A DNA stretch of 64,000 nt from a bacterium (GTDB taxonomy: Bacteria; Zhuqueibacterota; Zhuqueibacteria; Residuimicrobiales; Oceaniaggregativiventaceae): contig JAKQNP010000019.1 in NCBI GenBank assembly GCA_029565675.1, positions 1 through 64,000 on the forward strand. The letters are read 5' to 3'. Positions 1-5,461 of the stretch are shown here, one piece after another (position 1 is the stretch's first letter; the number at the start of each line of letters is the position of its first letter). The notes beneath the pieces are model-generated. The model saw only the letters and a program-made list of their open reading frames with translations, was not told where the DNA came from and ran no database searches. Both the position numbers and the translations under genes were made by a program.

Positions 1-43
1 ATTGGCAACCAATCCTGAACAGGTTGGAAGAGTGTAATTTCGA

Positions 44-55
44 GAGTAAAAGGTA
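44..55. repeat. 12-bp direct repeat, copy 1 (copy 2 at 1485-1496)
   Basis: The sequence GAGTAAAAGGTA occurs here and again at 1485-1496 in the same orientation. The two copies bracket the resolvase and the three small overlapping genes, about 1.45 kb. They could mark the ends or target duplication of an inserted segment. Twelve bases is short and the flanks barely match, so chance is possible. Confidence 0.25.
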
Positions 56-131
56 GGATGATAAAAAATGCAAAGGGAAAGTATATCTTACCTTATAGAG
101 CAGCCTAACCATTAAATTTCTACATTCCTTG

Positions 132-178
132 GCATAAGAACACCGAACATGAATCCCTAACAACAGGAGTTCTTATGC
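132..178. promoter_or_regulatory. Inverted repeat overlapping the resolvase start
   Basis: GCATAAGAAC (132-141) and its exact complement GTTCTTATGC (169-178) flank a 27-bp spacer, and the right arm contains the ATG of the resolvase gene at 175. A third copy of the core (TTGGTATAAGAAC, 755-767) lies just after the gene, matching TTGGCATAAGAAC at 129-141. The arms may be binding half-sites for the encoded recombinase (autoregulation or a res-like site). Alternatively the YATAAG core may serve as a -10 element. Function is inferred from placement only. Confidence 0.4.
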
Positions 179-729
179 AAATCGGCTATGCACGCGTCTC
201 AACAGACGATCAGAAACTTGATCTGCAGCTTGACGCCCTGCACCAGGTCGGGTGCGACCAGATTTACCAGGATATCGCATCGGTTGCACAATCCAACAGG
301 GTTGGATTGGAAAATGCAACGCGCTATCTAAGGTCAGGCGATACATTGGTTGTCTGGAAGCTGGACCGGCTGGGAAGATCATTGAAGCATTTGATTGACG
401 TTGTCAATCAGCTCAACCAAAAAGGAGTATTCTTCAAGTCCATCCGAGAAAACATCGACACTTCATCCTCAGGGGGAAAACTCACCTTTCATCTCTTCGG
501 TGCATTGGCTGAATTCGAGCGGGACATCATTCGCGAACGAACAATGGCAGGTCTCGATGCTGCCAGGGCCAGAGGACGCATCGGAGGAAGGCCAAAAGCG
601 ATGAATGACACCCAGGTCAGCCTTGCCAGGCAGATGATGTCCAATGCCGATGCATCGGCTCAATTTGTATCAGATGCCCTTGGAGTATCCAGAGCCACAT
701 TGTACCGGTACCTGAAATCGAAATCATAG
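175..729 (+). CDS. Serine recombinase (resolvase/invertase family)
   Basis: A 184-residue site-specific DNA recombinase of the small serine resolvase/invertase family, complete at both ends. The N-terminal catalytic domain starts with GYARVSTDDQ, placing the nucleophilic serine at residue 9. The family motifs WKLDRLGRS (about 62-70) and GALAEFERDIIRERT (about 109-123) follow, then the GGRPKA hinge and a C-terminal helix-turn-helix (about 143-184, with VSRATLYRYL). Family members cut and rejoin DNA at short inverted sites, in transposons, plasmids or invertible segments. An inverted repeat overlaps the start codon and a related copy follows the gene. No transposase is visible, so this may be the recombinase of a small integrated element or an orphan invertase. 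Confidence 0.93.
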   Translation: MQIGYARVSTDDQKLDLQLDALHQVGCDQIYQDIASVAQSNRVGLENATRYLRSGDTLVVWKLDRLGRSLKHLIDVVNQLNQKGVFFKSIRENIDTSSSGGKLTFHLFGALAEFERDIIRERTMAGLDAARARGRIGGRPKAMNDTQVSLARQMMSNADASAQFVSDALGVSRATLYRYLKSKS

Positions 730-734
730 GTCAG

Positions 735-788
735 ATGACCGATGGCTTTGTTTTTTGGTATAAGAACGATGTGAGATAATTATCTCAC
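735..788 (+). promoter_or_regulatory. Probable promoter with 18-bp palindromic operator
   Basis: GTGAGATAATTATCTCAC (771-788) is a perfect 18-bp palindrome. It lies directly after a plausible sigma70-like pair, ATGACC (735-740) and TATAAG (759-764) with 18 bp between them, so it would cover the transcription start. A strong Shine-Dalgarno (AAAGGAGA, 803-810) and the first small gene (816) follow. A dimeric repressor binding the palindrome is the simplest reading. The palindrome is seen directly; the promoter and operator roles are inferred. Confidence 0.5.
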
Positions 789-815
789 CATTAACCCTAA
801 TCAAAGGAGAGTATC

Positions 816-968
816 ATGGACAAATTTAAAAACGGCAAGATGACGGACAAGGTCGAACTCGTAGCCCAGGTCGGCAGCCTCCTTTTCGGCGCAATTCTCA
901 CCACGATGCAGATTGTCAAGACCATCAAGGGTGACAATGAAATCCCGATGCCCGCATCGATGCGATGA
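816..968 (+). CDS. Small putative membrane protein (50 aa), first gene of an overlapping trio
   Basis: A 50-codon gene with a strong ribosome-binding site, AAAGGAGA, five bases before the ATG. The product has a charged N-terminus (MDKFKNGKMTDK) and one hydrophobic stretch of about 20 residues (roughly 13-35, VELVAQVGSLLFGAILTT), followed by a short polar tail. It could be a single-span membrane peptide. Its stop overlaps the start of the next gene as ATGA (965-968), which suggests translational coupling. No family was recognised. The palindrome at 771-788 lies just upstream and probably controls it. Confidence 0.55.
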   Translation: MDKFKNGKMTDKVELVAQVGSLLFGAILTTMQIVKTIKGDNEIPMPASMR

Positions 969-1204
969 GCACGAATCAACCAAGGCTCCCGCCTATGCAG
1001 GACAACAATGTCATCGAAGTCTCGCTCAAAGAAGTGATATTAGGCATCGGCAGCATCATTGTATTAATCATCGCCAGAGACTATGCCAAATTCAGAAGAC
1101 AGAAAGCCATCGTAGATGCTGCCGGCCGGTTAATTACCTATGCAATAAACGGAGGTGATATCCCCTGCAAAGAATCAATGACGCCAGAATCCGAATCACG
1201 ATGA
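965..1204 (+). CDS. Small putative single-span membrane protein (79 aa), second of trio
   Basis: This 79-residue product starts inside the ATGA overlap with the preceding gene and has no Shine-Dalgarno of its own, so translation is probably coupled. After a polar N-terminus (about 1-20) it has a hydrophobic segment around residues 22-38 (VILGIGSIIVLIIA). A basic patch follows (RDYAKFRRQK), the usual inside-positive pattern of a small anchored protein. The C-terminal part is polar. The gene overlaps the next one by another ATGA (1201-1204). No homologue was recognised. The overlaps argue for a real gene more than the sequence itself does. Confidence 0.5.
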   Translation: MSTNQPRLPPMQDNNVIEVSLKEVILGIGSIIVLIIARDYAKFRRQKAIVDAAGRLITYAINGGDIPCKESMTPESESR

Positions 1205-1416
1205 ACCCAAAGGCCGTTATTAAACTGGCCAAAACTAATTCAAGTTCACTGATCTTATCAGCCAACATCGTTCTGTTATCCAATAATATCAGGCATCGGG
1301 TGCAGAAAAAGAGGGCATTGGCACTTTCCCATCACCTACAATTGACGGCTGAAGTTGCCGATGCCACCGCAGGGCTGACCAATGTCATTGTAGAGGTAAT
1401 CGATCAGCCGAACTAG
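1201..1416 (+). CDS. Small protein of unknown function (71 aa), third of trio
   Basis: This 71-residue product starts within a second ATGA overlap. It has a moderately hydrophobic stretch near residues 14-27 (SSSLILSANIVLLS), then a strongly basic segment (RHRVQKKR), then an amphipathic helix-like C-terminus (about 44-68, LTAEVADATAGLTNVIVEVI). No separate ribosome-binding site is visible. The two preceding genes and this one form a compact unit of about 600 bp with two 4-bp overlaps. No function is assigned. A small membrane-active or phage-like module is possible, but nothing identifies one. Confidence 0.45.
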   Translation: MNPKAVIKLAKTNSSSLILSANIVLLSNNIRHRVQKKRALALSHHLQLTAEVADATAGLTNVIVEVIDQPN

Positions 1417-1672
1417 CAATGGCGTCGTGGACGATGTGTTCACGTCGCCGCTGATATGATGGAGGACCAATGAGTGACTTTGAGGAGTAAAAGGTAACAA
1501 CAAAAGCACCCGCAAATAGCACGAATCGAACGGGTAAAATCTTGCGCAGGAAATTTTGAAAGAGCAACGAAGAACGCAACTGTCTGCAAGTTTAAGTGGA
1601 CAATGACCGTCGATCCGCGTTTCCGAGCTGTTTTGGCGACCGGTAATACTCCATTCTGAAAATGGCGGGGTT

Positions 1673-2740
1673 TTAAGGCCCGAGAGGATTCTTTTTACAG
1701 ACTCTTTGACCGCATTCAAGCACGGCGTAAGCCAATTCAAGGAACCGAATGGCCGTCTCCATGGTCAGCGACTCGTTCAACATCGTCCTGAATCCCCCGT
1801 GCTTGCCGGAATGAATCTGGAATCCGGCGCTGCGTGCCATCTTTATCTGTTCCATCTTGACCCGGCGGATTTCCTCCGAGTCGGCTTGGATCGTGCTCCA
1901 ATTCGTGTCCAGCCAGTCATTCGACACATAGATGCTCCCCCCGGTTTCGATCTTCCAGGAAATGCCCTTGGTTGTCGGCACTTTTTGCATTCCCCTGTCC
2001 GTGCACCACCGGTCAATCGTACCGATGATGTCCCGAATAAGGATTGTTTTTGATTGCAGATATTCGTCCTCTGAAATCATTTTGCGCGAAAACAACGAGC
2101 GGATATACTTGGCAGCCCACACGACGTTTGCATGGACATAGGTCTTTCCGCCCAAATCGTATTTGTTTACCTCGATCACTAGAAAGTTTAGCGTATCGCT
2201 CGTTTTTTCATCGAGAAAACTGAAAAGTCTTTGAATCTCAAAATTGATTCGATTGGTGATGACCGCGATACTCAACTGCCCTTCTTGCAGATTTCTTTGC
2301 AGTTGATCGACAAAGGCCGAGGCATCACTGCTGCCACCCGTCTCGCTAAGCTCGCTGGTAAAAAACTGTTGCACTGCCGCATCGAGAGGGCGGCGCAAAT
2401 ACTGCTCACAGCGTATTCTCCAGGTCGCAAACGGCATATCGCGCAGGTTGCTGCTGTATTCCATGATTTGGCCGATGACCATTCGTCGGAGTTCGGGATT
2501 CTCTGCCATTTTGGTTTCGATGAGAACCAGGTTTGCATCGACATCACAGGCGAGAAAATCGATTGCACCGGACTGAACACTGAACTCTCTGCCCAGGATC
2601 ATGAGGGAACCTCCCGGCCGGTTCAGAACAACGATGGGATTCAGAATTTGCGGCTGTTTTTCGATCAGGTCTTGAAGCTCTTTCTCACTGGCAAAACCCT
2701 GGGCCTGACAAATTGCATCCAAGTCAATTCCAATGATCAT
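1673..2740 (-). CDS. PD-(D/E)XK nuclease-like protein (NucS/DUF91-like N-terminal domain)
   Basis: A 355-residue protein whose N-terminal half carries the core of a restriction-endonuclease-like fold. It has SGAIDFLACD with Asp61, then LVLIETKM with Glu75 and Lys77, and a downstream QIMEYSS (Gln91), in the order D-ExK-Q...Y seen in NucS/EndA-like and related DUF91 nucleases. The helical N-terminus (SEKELQDLIEKQPQIL) is also typical of that group. The C-terminal half (about 200-355) is not recognised and may bind DNA or a partner. The DNA substrate is unknown. The gene is convergent with the small-gene trio and lies downstream of helicase remnants on the same strand, so it may belong to a decayed defence or repair cluster. 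Confidence 0.7.
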   Translation of the reverse strand: MIIGIDLDAICQAQGFASEKELQDLIEKQPQILNPIVVLNRPGGSLMILGREFSVQSGAIDFLACDVDANLVLIETKMAENPELRRMVIGQIMEYSSNLRDMPFATWRIRCEQYLRRPLDAAVQQFFTSELSETGGSSDASAFVDQLQRNLQEGQLSIAVITNRINFEIQRLFSFLDEKTSDTLNFLVIEVNKYDLGGKTYVHANVVWAAKYIRSLFSRKMISEDEYLQSKTILIRDIIGTIDRWCTDRGMQKVPTTKGISWKIETGGSIYVSNDWLDTNWSTIQADSEEIRRVKMEQIKMARSAGFQIHSGKHGGFRTMLNESLTMETAIRFLELAYAVLECGQRVCKKNPLGP

Positions 2741-2917
2741 GCGTTATCCCATATATTAAAGTTAATCTTGTTCCCAACCAGAAATTTGTGACTGAGAGCA
2801 ATGAACCCTGATCGTTTCCGTTCATTTGTTCTGCTTCGCGGCATTTGGGGTTCATCTTTTGCCTGGCCAATCATCTGTGAACGATTGCAGCGGGATATTG
2901 AAACGAGCGATCAAACG

Positions 2918-3267
2918 TCAAGGGCACCAACTAGACAGGGTCTCTGTTTTCCCGTCTTCGAATACCATGACGATCCGCACATGCGGAATTGCGGACGGCA
3001 AATCCTCTCGCAGATACCACTCGCGAAAACGGTTGACCGGTCGTCTGTGTTCAGGGGCAGGAAAGTTAAAAATGACCTGCAACAACTCGGGGCGCTTGCC
3101 CTGTTGGGTAAAAAAATAATGCCCCAGCAGTTCGAGCTTGGCGGCGTCAGCAATCACTGTCTGGCGGGGCATGGTCGGGAATGGGAATAACCGTTTTCGC
3201 GAACCCGAAGACGGCCATACATCTGCGCAAATTCACTCAGGCACTGGATAAAACCTTTCATTTCCAT
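2918..3267 (-). pseudogene. Frameshifted gene of unknown function, partner of the helicase remnant
   Basis: An ATG at 3267 begins one base after the helicase-remnant stop (TGAGATG). It reads MEMKGFIQCLSEFAQ and about 37 codons in total before stopping at 3154. The +1-shifted frame continues as protein-like sequence from about 3172 (MPRQTVIADAAKLELLGHYF) to a TGA at 2918, including FREWYLREDLPSAIPHVRIV and a terminal SSWCP. Read together, this is an approximately 115-residue gene with one frameshift near 3155-3175. No family was recognised. The tight junction with the helicase suggests they were co-expressed. A sequencing error rather than a real mutation is possible. Confidence 0.4.
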
Positions 3268-3268
3268 C

Positions 3269-3520
3269 TCACCCCTGATGCAAAAATTCGCTCAACTCTC
3301 CGGTTCCGCTGATCCACACCGCTTTTCTCGCGCGGGTGACGGCCACATGCAACATCGATTTTTCCCGGGTCCATTGTTCGGGATCCTGATGACTTCCCCC
3401 CCGAGGTGAAACGCCCCGATTCGCACCCACGACAAAAATAAAATCGAACTCTTGCGCAAAGGACTCTAATCCCTGCACCACCAGCGCCTGGCCGGAAGCG
3501 GCGAAACAAAGGAGGAGAAA
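3269..3520 (-). pseudogene. C-terminal remnant of an SF1 (UvrD-like) helicase
   Basis: The minus strand encodes about 80 residues ending in SEFLHQG. It contains SGQALVVQGLE, then FDFIFVVGAN, and the conserved helicase motif VI as MLHVAVTRARKAVWISG, typical of the C-terminal RecA domain of UvrD/Rep-family helicases. No start codon or upstream helicase motifs (Walker A, DExx) are present: the frame runs into a TAG a few dozen codons upstream, and the GH123-like gene occupies the DNA from 3634. This is therefore a 5'-truncated relic. The stop (3269-3271) abuts the next partial gene. Confidence 0.6.
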
Positions 3521-3633
3521 GTGGATGCAGAGTATCGGCTAAATATTGCGACTAAAGCGAGCCATCTCGGTCTGCCAGGTAAGAGGTTGAACAGAGACAA
3601 CAGACAAGCCGCCTCAGCCAAGGCTGAAATTCT

Positions 3634-5346
3634 CTATTCCTTGGAATATGCATCGACAGCATCGAGCAGCTGTTTCTTCGCCGTCCGGTAGGCCGTGACA
3701 TTCGTGCTGTATTGGTCGAATCCTTGCAACACCTGAGCGACAATCTCCTCGGCGCGCGGCGCATCGTGCACTTTTAACTGGGCCAAAAGTTCAAAATCTT
3801 CCATTCCGATTCGGTGGGCCTCAAATCTGTGACTCGAGAGGGGTCCCTCCTGAACAGGATAGAGAATATGCGAATCACCCGCCGGCAAGTATTGCCCCTC
3901 CATATGAAATCGCACCAGCTCGTCAAACGGTTTCGAGGTATGAAAGTTCAATCCCCAATGGAGAAATCCCTGCAGATTGTATTTAGCCAAAGCCCAGCCG
4001 ATATAGACCTGGCGGAGCCGCTCTTGATCCAGCAAACGATTGAGCCATGGCCCTCCGGGTGACAGGCACGTGTAGACCCAGACCTGGTCTCCCATTTTTT
4101 TGCGCTCGTCAAAAAATTTCTGGTTCGCCTGATACTCCTGAACCTGCGGACACCAGACATCGACCAAACCGGCGACCTTCATCGTCATCGTGGCTTCCAA
4201 AATCCGGATGTCCGGTTTCAATCCCCTCAGCACGTTGATCAACTCCCGGTATCGATCGACATACGGGTCCTCGGGTTCATCAAAGAGCCCCTGCAGCCAC
4301 TGGCCGTCCCACTCGTTTTCATCCATGACCCGGATGATCCGCTCGGCCATCTGCGCAAGCATTTGCTTTCCCTTCTCGGACACGGCGTCGACTTCCTTGC
4401 CGTCCGCTGCACGGGCCGAAAGAAGCATATCCAGAGAACCCGTCCAGTTGCGCCGGCCGACAAGCGGAGCGCCGTGAATCGTGGTCAGTCCGGCATCGAG
4501 GAAGGTCTTGATGTAGCGCTCTAGCCGGTCGCGACGAAACGAGGCGACGTTGCCCGTGCTGTCAAATGTGAAATAGTCAGGCCAGAGAAACCAGAAAGCA
4601 TTCTGCCTTCCACGAGCCATCACCCGCGCGTACTCGGCCAGCATGTCCCAAAAGGGCTCACTCCATTTTTCCACGCTGTGACTGCGGCAAATATTATCCG
4701 GATTGAGCCAGTTGATGTATGAAACTGTAGAGCGGCTGATCGGCGGAATCCGGGCATGATGCACGATCACATCGAACTCCAGGGTCTCGGCGTGATCGCC
4801 AAAATCGAATTTCAGGTAATGAACAGTTTCTTTGACCGCCATCGTCGAATCGATCGGGATCTCGATACGCAAGGCCAGTGAAGTGGAATCAGCCGCTAAT
4901 GGAGAGAGCACGGGTTTGAATGGATCGTAGACACGAAACGGCGCCCGACGAATGACATAGGGATTTTCCATCCCGCTGTATTTCTCGGTATTCCGGTCGA
5001 GTCCGGTGTTTTCCAGTACGGGTACATCGATCAATTGATACCATCGTGCGCCCGGTGTGGGCGTTCCCGCTGCGTCTGACTCGGCAAAGGCAATCGTCTC
5101 GGTGCCTTGCAGCCCCGTTACCAGGACGTGAACACTGGCGAGCGTGTTGCGCGCCGTATGGACGATGAGTTTCTTCACGGGTCGATCCAGCCGGGTATCC
5201 GGAAACAATTCCTGCACTTCATCGATAAGTCCGACAACTGGGGTGTTCCGGGGAGAAGGTTGATCCGCCATTTCGCGGGCGACGACTGGCGTCATGGCTG
5301 TGAAGCTGAGTGCGATAATCACCGTGCCGGTATATCCCATTCCCAT
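3634..5346 (-). CDS. Secreted glycoside hydrolase-like protein (GH123/DUF4091 type)
   Basis: A product of about 570 residues with an N-terminal signal peptide (MGMGYTGTVIIALSFTAMTP...VVA). A beta-rich N-terminal part (to about 210) is followed by a barrel domain resembling DUF4091/GH123. Recognisable blocks are LQGLFDEPED (about residue 355, the likely acidic catalytic pair), VDVWCPQVQEY, QVWVYTCLSPGGPW and LQGFLHWGLN. GH123 enzymes cleave N-acetylgalactosaminides by substrate-assisted catalysis; the DUF4091 relatives are mostly uncharacterised. The ATG at 5346 was chosen because GAGAGG lies six bases upstream and it gives a clean signal peptide; an in-frame ATG at 5394 would add 16 residues. 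It lies 115 bp downstream of the GH78 gene on the same strand, probably in one operon. Confidence 0.82.
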   Translation of the reverse strand: MGMGYTGTVIIALSFTAMTPVVAREMADQPSPRNTPVVGLIDEVQELFPDTRLDRPVKKLIVHTARNTLASVHVLVTGLQGTETIAFAESDAAGTPTPGARWYQLIDVPVLENTGLDRNTEKYSGMENPYVIRRAPFRVYDPFKPVLSPLAADSTSLALRIEIPIDSTMAVKETVHYLKFDFGDHAETLEFDVIVHHARIPPISRSTVSYINWLNPDNICRSHSVEKWSEPFWDMLAEYARVMARGRQNAFWFLWPDYFTFDSTGNVASFRRDRLERYIKTFLDAGLTTIHGAPLVGRRNWTGSLDMLLSARAADGKEVDAVSEKGKQMLAQMAERIIRVMDENEWDGQWLQGLFDEPEDPYVDRYRELINVLRGLKPDIRILEATMTMKVAGLVDVWCPQVQEYQANQKFFDERKKMGDQVWVYTCLSPGGPWLNRLLDQERLRQVYIGWALAKYNLQGFLHWGLNFHTSKPFDELVRFHMEGQYLPAGDSHILYPVQEGPLSSHRFEAHRIGMEDFELLAQLKVHDAPRAEEIVAQVLQGFDQYSTNVTAYRTAKKQLLDAVDAYSKE

Positions 5347-5461
5347 GCAATACCTCTCAATCTGATTCAACACCCTGCATTTACTCGATGACAAACGTCA
5401 TTGTGGTCAGTCGCCTCCGATCCCGGCGAGTCGATATGCAATCGCCGGGTTGCCGGAGCTG

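Noticed and set aside
1336-1740. Minus-strand open frame of 134 codons overlapping the end of the nuclease gene and the third small gene
   Set aside because: Composition is not protein-like, it overlaps two better-supported genes, and it has no ribosome-binding site.
2231-2791. Plus-strand open frame of 186 codons opposite the nuclease gene
   Set aside because: It is antisense to the gene with clear nuclease motifs; no family features or start signal.
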